This document shows, piece by piece, positions 6,101 to 11,795 of a stretch of DNA of 11,795 nucleotides. The stretch is from Nanobdellota archaeon (GTDB lineage Archaea; Nanobdellota; Nanobdellia; Pacearchaeales; GW2011-AR1): positions 1 through 11,795 of the forward strand of contig JAHIWJ010000084.1 in assembly GCA_018816205.1 (NCBI GenBank). The letters run 5' to 3'. Both the position numbers and the translations under genes were made by a program. The notes beneath the pieces are model-generated. The model saw only the letters and a list, made by a program, of their open reading frames with translations, was not told the DNA's origin and did no database searches. How positions within the stretch are numbered: the stretch's first letter is position 1; every line of letters starts with the position of its first letter.

Positions 6101-7571
6101 AAGAGAGTGTAACGAGCGGTGCGATAGGGAGTGTTATGACATGAAGATCAGACCTTGTGTTGATAGTTGTGCTCGTGAGGAGTGCGGAAATGATTTTGAT
6201 TGCGATGCTGATGAGGTTGTTGGAATTTGTGAAGAAAGGTGCTTGGGTGAAGAAAATATTGGGGGATGTGAAGATGATTGTTTTGACAAGTGTATGAATA
6301 ATGAACAGACTTGGGAAGAGCCAGAATGGGATGAGGGACAGATGGAAAAGGGAGTTTACATGATGGGTGGAGGGTGCAATGAAGAACAAAAAGGTATGAA
6401 GTCTTTTATGTGGTTTAATGGATGGGGAGATCCATTTAGGAATATTGAAAAATTAAAATATAAGTATTATGAAGGAGATGAGCGATCTGATTGGTGTAAA
6501 TGGGAATTGGAAAGTATGGAGAAGAAGAGGAAGGAATTTGAGAAAGGGTTTAATCAAGAGTTTGTCAGGTGGTATTTTGAGGAGTATCTAGCGAATTCTG
6601 CAGAAAATTGGGAGAGCCATGTCTCGGCGATTTATGATATATATTGGCAGAATATAAATGCCTTGGAGATGACTGCTTATAATTTAGAATGCATGGGCGA
6701 GAATTACGATCCAGGTTATAAACTAATTGAAAGGATTGAGTATGAGAGTGAATACGGGGCTTTGGAGTATTGGGAAGAGTGGAAGACAGTGAAGTTGAAG
6801 GAGATGGATAAAGATGTGAATATTATATCTCCTTATATGAAGGTTTGGGTTTTTCCCTCAAAAGATGTTATGAAAGTTATGTTTGAGGAAGCTATGCAGA
6901 AGCATAAAATGCCTGGGTCTGATGGGGAAGAAGGTGGACCTTCTGAGGAAGATAAAGAGGAGATGAAGAAAGATGAGAAAACGATGAAGGAATTACAAAA
7001 GTTGATAGATAAATATGGCGGAAGTTTCGATGCAGTTATTCAATTTGAGGATCGTGAGACAGAAGAGATTGTGTTTAATATTTATGCAAGAGTGGATGAG
7101 GAGAATTTGATTAGTGTTACTCCGATGCCTTATGCAGATGTTCCTTCAGAGGATGCGAGAGTTGTTCTCGATTTTGAGAAACTTTATGATATCATTTATA
7201 GTTCTGAGAAAGATGGTCGTGGAGGGGAGTTAGAAAGTCCGCCGTGGGATAAGCAACCTCGAAAGGGTGGTTTTAAGGAGATGACTGATGGAATTAAGAT
7301 GTGGTGGAAGTTTAGAGCTTTGATGAATTCTGCAGAGTATTCTCCTGCGTCTGTTAAAGGGGATATGAAGAATTTCTTAAATAGTTTCTTTAAAGATATA
7401 ATGGGCGGGGATGACAAAAAGGGCGAGGGGATGGAAGGGCCGGGTGGATGCACGAATGAAGAAGAATGTAAGAAATATTGCGAAGAGAATCCAGATGAAT
7501 GTGAAGGTGAAGGGGATGCGCCGTTTGGCCCGCCAGGTGTGACTGGGAAGGTTGTTTGGGAGAAAGCGTGA
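3192..7571 (+). CDS. Giant secreted acidic Cys-rich modular protein (1459 aa)
   Basis: The start at ATG 3192 gives a clear signal peptide (MKKVLLGVV..., hydrophobic to about residue 20, likely cut after G-S-G-Q-A). Residues 30-420 are charged and Trp-rich, with two related segments, N-E-V-V-Y-N-L-N-F-W-V (141-151) and W-N-W-I-N-L-N-M-W-V (258-267). Small Cys modules follow: C-D-N-G-K-D-D-N-E-N-G (from C431, calcium-loop-like), C-G-N-N-I-C-E-P-G-E (from C489), and a CHVTPG...AHLAHGDYLGEC module (569-602). More Cys clusters lead to a Glu-rich linker, an Asp/Gly/Ser-rich linker (about 890-950), an Arg/Lys/Glu stretch, and a cluster of CxxxC-type pairs (about 972-1035). The C-terminal third is helical and charged, and ends with G-G-C-T-N-E-E-E-C-x-x-Y-C (about 1418-1430) and P-G-V-T-G-K-V-V. 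No C-terminal membrane anchor is seen. The composition suits an extracellular, possibly calcium-binding adhesin or matrix protein. No enzymatic motif was found; the function is unknown. Confidence 0.85.
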   Translation: MKKVLLGVVLAFFLGFSLVAAGSGQASVDSELKKLAHYAEEYETGNLNYVGFLVYSSAVQGSLSELLGATDSMHGKTLTQEQLKKVFGEPKYMTKWVWSEWEQSDVKLDGEVGEYKKVVFDGNKIQVQLGAWPHIISKDSNEVVYNLNFWVESKRPDEEFNLDLRIEEIKELAEEYDADPSSSNGDALAKASVDAEKAFQRTQEQSADDCEDLMNKIFGSEHKREPMNMFSNEILFYENDADRAEAKINLNMCDDCEWNWINLNMWVEMRKSGSHFEDSKEGNFDYQKYKQLSNEELKAKTRELVNDMKSELEVGDYSGAMASSQELQMVTQAWNEVANDVWNEIDKLYRLDWESMTPEESEECSRNYCWIANEQKRRIAEKDLRKQNYGDRKAFYLSLFEGYERKESYSVQQEWEMRLFEKFVEKGKETCDNGKDDNENGAIDCADSQCGGKICGRLNSESGEEIDMYCIAGVCQIKEEIIVDVGPVCGNNICEPGEMGEFEAESNENYDTATSAGPSGGEGAGEDFLLASENAGGGEDHMVRLDESGETGEDEENSNGEEGEAVTICHVTPGSPNGAHTIIVGKSAVEAHLAHGDYLGECKDSGSLLCPQDCIQCEAHEPIECNGKVIFSGEDENGCPLEPICLAESDSCDSDEDCKFLCGIGGCFDGKCQLDEMEECKEAECSDGEKKKEKCNGGKEVVKGICVEGLWEETGVECEDEGGSCDSYCMEFLSRAEFDCPGDLEISGDYPDCDCEWVCEDVSDDECVVKSDCGGKNDVCSNGKCVTLPSVVEEEEEKVEQEENKDVDLVPGVPGLSPDKDEESSQPAGLNSGENQKEDNGRQGEEQEEKEEQVEEEPEESGNDERDGELSSRLGRSVRFTPLGYAVSLLSDEGEGDDGSGGDGGGNGDDGGSSDGGSGEDDGGDDGSGDDHGNEEGSGGEQDYSSDNRDEDDRRDEERRRKQEEKERKERECNERCDRECYDMKIRPCVDSCAREECGNDFDCDADEVVGICEERCLGEENIGGCEDDCFDKCMNNEQTWEEPEWDEGQMEKGVYMMGGGCNEEQKGMKSFMWFNGWGDPFRNIEKLKYKYYEGDERSDWCKWELESMEKKRKEFEKGFNQEFVRWYFEEYLANSAENWESHVSAIYDIYWQNINALEMTAYNLECMGENYDPGYKLIERIEYESEYGALEYWEEWKTVKLKEMDKDVNIISPYMKVWVFPSKDVMKVMFEEAMQKHKMPGSDGEEGGPSEEDKEEMKKDEKTMKELQKLIDKYGGSFDAVIQFEDRETEEIVFNIYARVDEENLISVTPMPYADVPSEDARVVLDFEKLYDIIYSSEKDGRGGELESPPWDKQPRKGGFKEMTDGIKMWWKFRALMNSAEYSPASVKGDMKNFLNSFFKDIMGGDDKKGEGMEGPGGCTNEEECKKYCEENPDECEGEGDAPFGPPGVTGKVVWEKA
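5866..6060 (+). repeat. Asp/Gly/Ser low-complexity linker region
   Basis: Within the giant protein, this stretch is built from repeated GGA, GAT, GGT and GAC codons encoding a flexible acidic linker (G-D-D-G-S-G-G-D-G-G and variants), which passes into an Arg/Glu/Lys-rich segment. It separates the Cys modules from the C-terminal cluster. Such simple sequence is prone to length variation and assembly error. Confidence 0.7.
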
Positions 7572-7573
7572 AG

Positions 7574-7582
7574 GTTTAAATA
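7574..7582 (+). promoter_or_regulatory. TATA box for the first MKRGQ protein
   Basis: GTTTAAATA starts two bases after the preceding TGA (7569-7571) and is centred about 26 nt before ATG 7604. The gene therefore has its own promoter although only 32 bp separate it from its neighbour. Confidence 0.6.
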
Positions 7583-7603
7583 TTATGCAATGCTTGTGTT
7601 GGA

Positions 7604-8050
7604 ATGAAAAGAGGGCAGAGTGTAGCGTTTTTCATTGTTGGAATTGTTGTGATGATTGGGCTATTGGGAATTGCCGCTTGGTCGTTCACGCCGGGAATTA
7701 GCGGACAGGTTGTTTCGGAGGTGCCAGAAGATTCTAGTGCGGAAATAAGGACGAGTAATTATATTGCTGAACCGTTTCAGCTTAGGGCTTGGGTGGTCAA
7801 TGGGGACGGGGTTAATTTGAATATTCGCAATGTAGGGGATGAGACTTTTCTTGTCCGGGCTGTGGAAGTAGCGGGATGCGGCAGCACGGATTATGGGCTT
7901 GGGATGAAAAGGGGCAACTCTGAAATTTTTGACATAAAATGTGACTTGATTCCGGGGCAGAGTTTTAGCGGGGCGATAATTGTTGAATATTCTACTGAGA
8001 GCGATACGTCTGTGAGGAGGGCGTACGGCAATTTAGATGATGTTGTTTAG
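7604..8050 (+). CDS. Class III signal (pilin-like) membrane-anchored protein, 148 aa
   Basis: The protein begins M-K-R-G-Q-S followed by a hydrophobic helix (about residues 7-27). In archaea a basic residue plus Gly before Gln, at the front of such a helix, is the recognition site of prepilin peptidase (cut K-R-G|Q), and the helix then packs into type IV pilus-like filaments or anchors the protein. The rest is a predicted beta-rich extracellular domain with N-L-N-I-R-N-V-G-D-E-T and two cysteines (about C92 and C113) that could pair, ending in a strand-rich segment with V-E-Y-S-T-E. This layout resembles pilin-like proteins of archaea, but no assembly ATPase or platform gene is present here. 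It could equally be a simple anchored surface protein. Its start codon is set by the TATA box 26 nt upstream. Confidence 0.7.
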   Translation: MKRGQSVAFFIVGIVVMIGLLGIAAWSFTPGISGQVVSEVPEDSSAEIRTSNYIAEPFQLRAWVVNGDGVNLNIRNVGDETFLVRAVEVAGCGSTDYGLGMKRGNSEIFDIKCDLIPGQSFSGAIIVEYSTESDTSVRRAYGNLDDVV

Positions 8051-8055
8051 AAAAC

Positions 8056-8063
8056 TTTTTAAT
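8056..8063 (+). promoter_or_regulatory. TATA box for the 129-residue unknown protein
   Basis: TTTTTAAT is centred about 24 nt before ATG 8084. It favours ATG 8084 over an in-frame TTG at 8063, which lies at the edge of the box. Confidence 0.5.
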
Positions 8064-8083
8064 TGGCTGCTTTATTGAGCGTT

Positions 8084-8473
8084 ATGAGAAATCGGTTGAG
8101 AGTTAGGTTTGATCCTGATCGGATTGTTAATTATTTGAGGTCTTTGGATATTAACGTTCAGTATCGTCCGCCTAATTTTTCTGATGGGCAAGAAGAATTT
8201 GCGATGATTGAGTTGACGACTTCGAGGCAATTGCAGGAGGCGATGGTTAATGAGATAAATGCTAGACTGAACCGTGATAACGGGTATGAAGCCCAGTTGA
8301 GGATTATCGATTACGGTACTGAAATAGATGGTAGGATTCATTATGCGGCCGAGGTGGTTCCTTTTGAAGATGTGACTTCTGCTGAGAGAAAAGTTCTTGC
8401 AACTCAACAGTTTTTGCATAGTCTGCCGAGAACTGTGAAGAATCTTCGGTGTAAACACAATCGAAGGAAATAG
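8084..8473 (+). CDS. Unknown soluble protein, 129 aa
   Basis: The start is set at ATG 8084 by the TATA spacing; a TTG at 8063 in the same frame would add seven residues. The protein has no signal peptide or membrane helix. It starts with a basic segment (M-R-N-R-L-R-V-R-F), has an alternating helix-strand pattern through the middle (for example Q-L-Q-E-A-M-V-N-E-I-N-A-R-L and then A-Q-L-R-I-I-D-Y-G-T), and ends in a strongly basic tail, C-K-H-N-R-R-K. The basic ends suggest nucleic acid or ribosome contact, but no family is recognised. It sits alone between two MKRGQ membrane proteins with its own promoter, so co-function with them is not shown. Confidence 0.65.
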   Translation: MRNRLRVRFDPDRIVNYLRSLDINVQYRPPNFSDGQEEFAMIELTTSRQLQEAMVNEINARLNRDNGYEAQLRIIDYGTEIDGRIHYAAEVVPFEDVTSAERKVLATQQFLHSLPRTVKNLRCKHNRRK

Positions 8474-8495
8474 TATATTCCACGTTGTATGAATC

Positions 8496-8504
8496 CTTAA
8501 ATAT
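8496..8504 (+). promoter_or_regulatory. TATA box for the second MKRGQ protein
   Basis: CTTAAATAT is centred about 25 nt before ATG 8525. A run of nine T (8514-8522) sits between box and start codon and may also terminate the preceding gene. Confidence 0.6.
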
Positions 8505-8524
8505 TAGCGATTCTTTTTTTTTCG

Positions 8525-9085
8525 ATGAAGAGAGGCCAGATAGTTATTGTGGTAGTTTTTATTGTTCTTGTTGTGGTTTTAGCCCTTTCTTTTTATTTTT
8601 ATTATTCTGGGGGAATTATTTTTACTGGGAAAAGCGTCGAGCGGAAGGTCACCTTAACAGAGAAAGGGAGTTTGTCTGATGACTTAATCGTACCTGAACA
8701 GCTTACAGTTTTGGCCACGATAGGTAAAACATCGAATCAGGAGTTTGTTGTTACGAACTATCATGGTAGTGAAGTTTATGTTGGCTGTAAATTTCCGCCG
8801 TTTCAGGAATCTGTGCCGTCCTCGAGCTGTTATACCTACGATGCCGATGGTGTGTTTGTTGGGCAGGGAGATGTTGGCATTCCTTCGGGCAAGAAGCAGG
8901 TTTTTACTGCGGCAGTTACGCCATTTAATAACAAAAGGATAACACAGGGTACGACGAGTATTATAGTTGATATAAAAGAAGGCGATTATCAAGGCCAGAT
9001 TGAACTCACTGCGTGGTCAGAGAAGAATGGTGAGAGAGATGTTTCGGTGGCAGTTATTCCGGTGAAGATTTTTGTTGAGAAGTGA
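8525..9085 (+). CDS. Class III signal (pilin-like) membrane-anchored protein, 186 aa
   Basis: Like the protein at 7604, this begins M-K-R-G-Q and then a long, very hydrophobic helix (I-V-I-V-V-V-F-I-V-L..., about residues 6-27), fitting an archaeal prepilin peptidase site (K-R-G|Q) or a signal anchor. Both proteins have a T-G-K/S-G-Q motif soon after the helix (here F-T-G-K-S). The outer part (about 35-186) is rich in beta-type residues and has two cysteines close together (C78 in V-G-C-K-F and C92 in S-S-C-Y-T) that may form a disulfide. The end (V-A-V-I-P-V-K-I-F-V-E-K) reads as a closing strand of an Ig-like fold. Role at the surface is inferred; pilus assembly is not demonstrated because no other pilus gene is in the window. 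Confidence 0.7.
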   Translation: MKRGQIVIVVVFIVLVVVLALSFYFYYSGGIIFTGKSVERKVTLTEKGSLSDDLIVPEQLTVLATIGKTSNQEFVVTNYHGSEVYVGCKFPPFQESVPSSSCYTYDADGVFVGQGDVGIPSGKKQVFTAAVTPFNNKRITQGTTSIIVDIKEGDYQGQIELTAWSEKNGERDVSVAVIPVKIFVEK

Positions 9086-9430
9086 CTTTTTTATATAATG
9101 TAAAACAAGGGCATTGCCTTCGGCGTCTAGGAAGAATACTCTGAAATCGTGTTGGACGAGCTGTTTTTTGTCTTGAAGAACTTGGTCGTCGGCTCAGGGA
9201 GGGCCGTCGTTTAGCCGCCCAGGGCGACTCAGGATTTGCGATGACGAAAGAACTTCAGACCTAAGTGACATTATCGGACGATTTGATAAACCTGCGGAAC
9301 CTAAATATCTCTGAGCAGCCAGAGTATGGGGTTTAATTTTAGCCTATTTTAAAGAATATAAAAATCACTATAAACAAACGTCATGTCTCTTGAGCTATAA
9401 ATTTATAAGCCCTTTTGATTTTGTTTATGA
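9086..9430. other. 345-bp spacer with a G/C-richer core and no confident gene
   Basis: The spacer begins with a T6 run and TTTATATAA (9090-9098), usable either as terminator of the preceding gene or as a promoter. About 9105-9250 is richer in G/C than the flanks. On the plus strand GTCGTCG (9185-9191) can pair with CGATGAC (9239-9245), and CTCTG/CAGAG (9309-9313, 9320-9324) makes a small hairpin, so a structured RNA is possible. On the minus strand a frame is open from 9343 to 9017 apart from one TGA (9196-9194). It reads like protein in its middle part (D-F-R-V-F-F-L-D-A-E-G-N-A-L) but has no usable start after the stop, so it is at best a gene relic. I could not match either reading to a known family. 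Confidence 0.4.
9401..9409 (+). promoter_or_regulatory. TATA box for the M64-like protein
   Basis: ATTTATAAG is centred about 26 nt before ATG 9431. A second candidate, GCTATAAAT, lies at 9394-9402. Confidence 0.55.
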
Positions 9431-11698
9431 ATGAAAAAAGTTGGCTGGTACATATTCATTGTTTTGGTTTTGGCGCTTGCAGGATGGTTTGTCTTTGTTG
9501 AAGAGAATGCGTTTTACTCGCCTGATGTTCATCCAAGAATGACTGTAGAACCTGTTCTTTCAAATATCCTATCACAAATCTACCCTGAAGAATCGTGCCA
9601 ATGGCTTTGGTGGTATGATAGCTATAACTTATACTGCAGATACGGTGAATTCTGCGGCGCGTTCATGTACCCTGGGCTAAGAACATTTCCCACAGAACAG
9701 GAATGCATGAATGACTTGTTTTCAAGCTATGATGTTTGTCTTGATACAGACAATGGAATAGACTTGCATAAAAAAGGGGTCGTTGAGGAAGATACAATAA
9801 TGAAAGGGCAGGATTTGACAGATGTCTGCTGGAATTATGACCCCGAAAGTTATGGGGCTTGTGAAGGCGACACTTCCGGTTGCGTTCTTACCGAATATTC
9901 ATGCAAAGATTCTTGGGATGAGAATTATGGCTGGGCAGCAAAAGAAACCTATGAATGCGGTGTTGGTTCTGCGTGTTACGATGGAGCATGTGTTTGTGAT
10001 TCAGGAAGAGGCTGTTCCATAGACTTTGATTGTTTTACCGGAGAAGTTTGCAATGACGGATGTTGCGTGAGAATGTTTTGTCAGGATACAGACAGCGGCC
10101 GAGACCCATTAGTGTATGGCTCAACTTTTGGTTATATTCAGAGCGAAGAACCAGAAAACTACTTCGATTACTGCATTGAAAACAATCTTTTAAAAGAATT
10201 TTATTGCGACCGCAATAAAATAGTTAGTGAAAATGTTAACTGCGAACAAGGAACTTGTATCAACGGGGCTGGTTGCATTGAAACCTGCCAGGCAGACGGG
10301 ATAATGAACAACTATGAAACCGATATCGATTGCGGCGGCAGAAATTGCCCTGATTGCGAAAATGGAAAAACCTGCAAGGTAAGCACTGACTGCCTATCAG
10401 GATATTGCACCTGGGATGGAGTCTGCGAAGATTTTCCCGAAGGTTTTTCTTCCACATGCACTCCGATAAAATACGACGGCGACATAAACAATCATGTAAA
10501 TATTGTGATTGTCGGCGGGCAATATGATTACCAAACAGAATTCCAGATTGACAACACCCTCGGATTTGACAAATATGTTGAAGATGTTTATGCTATTACC
10601 AAAGACTTTCTAAACATAGCACCTTACGCTGACTTTGATAAAATTAACGTGTTCAGAGTTAATGACATTTCAGCTACAGAAAACTGGGGAATTAGCCACA
10701 CATGTGTATCGAGCACTAATTGGGATTGCACAGAAATTAACCTGCATAATGGCTGTGATTCTCCGTTCAGTCCTTACTGGCATGAAAGGGCGTGCAGGAG
10801 AGTTAATTATAAAAATGCTAATCCTGTTTCCACGAGACTTAACCAGTGCCCAACATATGGAACAAATTTTCCAGTCGGAACAAGATTTGCTTTGATTGTT
10901 GTCAATGATGATTATTACGGGGGCGTTAGAAGTTCAGACTTGAGGGCAGTTGCAACACGGCATGTGGAAAGTGTTGACATTGCAAGACATGAACTGCTTG
11001 GACATGCAATAGGCGATTTGCTCGACGAATATGTCACTAAGACTACTTATTACCAAGCGGACCAGCCAGAAGAATTAAATTGTGATATTACTCAAAGTTG
11101 TATCAGATGGGAGGATTTAATTGCTGCTAATGTGGAAGAAGTAGGGTGCTTTGCAGGGTGTGCATTATATCCCGGCGGGATAAGCCGGGGAACAGAAACC
11201 AGTTTAATGAGGGAACTGGGCTATCCATTTTACAAAGTAAATGAACGGGCAATCTGCTGTAAATTTATAGATCTTACAGGGGACATTTCTCCTTCGTGCC
11301 AGTTTTTTGAAACCACTGGAACCAATCTTTATGAATACTGCACAAGTTCACCAACTCGCGGAGCTGAAAGAGTTACAGAATTTTTTGTTGAAAAAGGGGC
11401 ATCAGGAGGTTATGAAGTGGAAGACATAAGAACCCAGTTGTGGAGAAATATAGATGATTTTCCATCAACTGATATCGCAGCCACAGCATTTGACAAGGAA
11501 GGAACCGTATTAAGAACTGCTGTGGCTCCTGCAGTTATCAGTTCACCATTTATGCCGACAAGTTCAAAGGAAGAAGGCTATCACGTTTACACAGAAATTC
11601 CAAATGCCTATGTTGTTTACGTTGCTGAAGAAATAGAGAACATAAAAGAATTAAAACTCAATAAAAAAGGAAAAAGCTATTTTATCGATGTTGGGTGA
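9431..11698 (+). CDS. Exported Cys-rich protein with M64-like (IgA-peptidase family) zinc domain, 755 aa
   Basis: A hydrophobic segment at residues 5-24 serves as signal peptide or anchor. Residues 55-335 hold Cys modules: two related units beginning C-L-D-T-D-N-G (about 103) and C-Q-D-T-D-S-G (about 217), each ending in a C...G-A-C/G-C pattern, then E-T-D-I-D-C-G-G (about 296-303) and C-x-S-G-Y-C (321-326). The catalytic-type domain starts near 355 (N-I-V-I-V-G-G-Q-Y-D-Y) and has A-L-I-V-V-N-D-D-Y-Y-G-G at 487-498. The zinc motif region is H520-E521-L-L-G-H525 followed by D532-E533-Y534, as in family M64 (HExGHxxxxLxDEY) but with one extra residue between HE and H. S-L-M593-R fits the M64 Met-turn, and E-R-A-I-C-C and F-I-D-L-T-G follow. 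The C-terminal 110 residues look like a beta domain. Family membership is well supported; whether it binds zinc and cleaves peptides is open because of the shifted histidine. Confidence 0.85.
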   Translation: MKKVGWYIFIVLVLALAGWFVFVEENAFYSPDVHPRMTVEPVLSNILSQIYPEESCQWLWWYDSYNLYCRYGEFCGAFMYPGLRTFPTEQECMNDLFSSYDVCLDTDNGIDLHKKGVVEEDTIMKGQDLTDVCWNYDPESYGACEGDTSGCVLTEYSCKDSWDENYGWAAKETYECGVGSACYDGACVCDSGRGCSIDFDCFTGEVCNDGCCVRMFCQDTDSGRDPLVYGSTFGYIQSEEPENYFDYCIENNLLKEFYCDRNKIVSENVNCEQGTCINGAGCIETCQADGIMNNYETDIDCGGRNCPDCENGKTCKVSTDCLSGYCTWDGVCEDFPEGFSSTCTPIKYDGDINNHVNIVIVGGQYDYQTEFQIDNTLGFDKYVEDVYAITKDFLNIAPYADFDKINVFRVNDISATENWGISHTCVSSTNWDCTEINLHNGCDSPFSPYWHERACRRVNYKNANPVSTRLNQCPTYGTNFPVGTRFALIVVNDDYYGGVRSSDLRAVATRHVESVDIARHELLGHAIGDLLDEYVTKTTYYQADQPEELNCDITQSCIRWEDLIAANVEEVGCFAGCALYPGGISRGTETSLMRELGYPFYKVNERAICCKFIDLTGDISPSCQFFETTGTNLYEYCTSSPTRGAERVTEFFVEKGASGGYEVEDIRTQLWRNIDDFPSTDIAATAFDKEGTVLRTAVAPAVISSPFMPTSSKEEGYHVYTEIPNAYVVYVAEEIENIKELKLNKKGKSYFIDVG

Positions 11699-11704
11699 TT
11701 TTCT

Positions 11705-11795
11705 TTAGAGAATTGGTATTATGGTCTTTGTTTTACGATACAGTAAACTTGTCGTCAGGTAAAACTTCTTGCCACTTTTCTTATCAGTCCCAACA
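11705..11795 (-). CDS. Possible C-terminal tail of a minus-strand gene (partial)
   Basis: One minus-strand frame is open from the window edge to TAA at 11707-11705, encoding 29 Lys-rich residues (G-T-D-K-K-S-G-K-K-F-Y...). The other two minus-strand frames have stops. Over 91 bases an open frame can arise by chance, so this is weak. If real, it is convergent with the M64-like gene and the T-rich tract at 11699-11706 lies between them. Confidence 0.3.
   Translation of the reverse strand, partial: VGTDKKSGKKFYLTTSLLYRKTKTIIPIL

Noticed and set aside
5943..6389. Minus-strand ORF of 148 residues opposite the Asp/Gly linker
   Set aside because: The hydrophobic Ile/Ser/Thr-rich translation is the reverse reading of GAT/GAG/GGA-rich low-complexity coding sequence; there is no promoter or recognisable domain.
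8487..8679. Plus-strand ORF overlapping the start of the second MKRGQ gene
   Set aside because: It is an out-of-frame shadow; its Phe/Cys-rich translation comes from the T8-9 tract and the hydrophobic helix codons of the real gene.
9100..9330. Spacer RNA as SRP RNA, RNase P RNA or tRNA
   Set aside because: GAGCAGCC at 9313-9320 resembles part of the SRP helix 8 motif, but the matching opposite strand and tetraloop are missing; RNase P conserved blocks and tRNA T-loop sequences were not found.

Overview
The window looks like a piece of an archaeal chromosome, most likely from a DPANN-type lineage (Woesearchaeota or Pacearchaeota-like; this placement is inference). Three things point there. 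Nearly every gene has an A/T-rich TATA-like box about 25 nt before its start codon and no Shine-Dalgarno sequence, as expected for leaderless archaeal transcripts. Two short proteins begin MKRGQ followed by a hydrophobic helix, which is the archaeal class III (prepilin-type) signal. The large proteins are secreted, acidic and cysteine-rich, built from small modules of the kind common in DPANN surface proteins. No rRNA, tRNA, CRISPR array, insertion sequence or phage gene was found.

Layout. Bases 1-966 hold a secreted metzincin-type zinc protease that is interrupted by one in-frame TGA at 226-228; its 5' end lies outside the window. Bases 967-1109 hold two adjacent hairpins behind a TATA-like box, a candidate small RNA. 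Bases 1110-1408 (minus strand) hold two tiny overlapping ORFs, one of them a 56-residue membrane protein. Next come a MscS-type mechanosensitive channel (1480-2538, plus) and a small PD-(D/E)XK nuclease-like protein (2535-3029, minus), whose stop codons share the palindrome TTAA. From 3192 onward everything is on the plus strand: a 1459-residue secreted Cys-rich, acidic protein; a MKRGQ membrane protein; an unknown 129-residue soluble protein; and a second MKRGQ membrane protein. A 345-bp G/C-richer spacer (9086-9430) carries no confident gene. It is followed by a 755-residue exported protein with Cys-rich modules and an M64-like peptidase domain. The last 91 bases may hold the tail of a minus-strand gene.

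How the parts fit. Most of the coding capacity is for the cell surface or outside: two zinc-protease-type proteins, one giant adhesin-like or matrix-like protein, two anchored pilin-like proteins and a channel. Because each gene carries its own promoter, this is a neighbourhood of singly transcribed surface genes rather than one operon. A role in contact with a host cell or other surface is an inference from domain types only.

Most worth a second look: the in-frame stop in the metzincin; a one-residue insertion in the zinc motif of the M64-like protein (HELLGH instead of HExxH); the hairpin pair at 1027-1081; the unlisted minus-strand ORF pair; and the giant secreted protein with a repeated motif.
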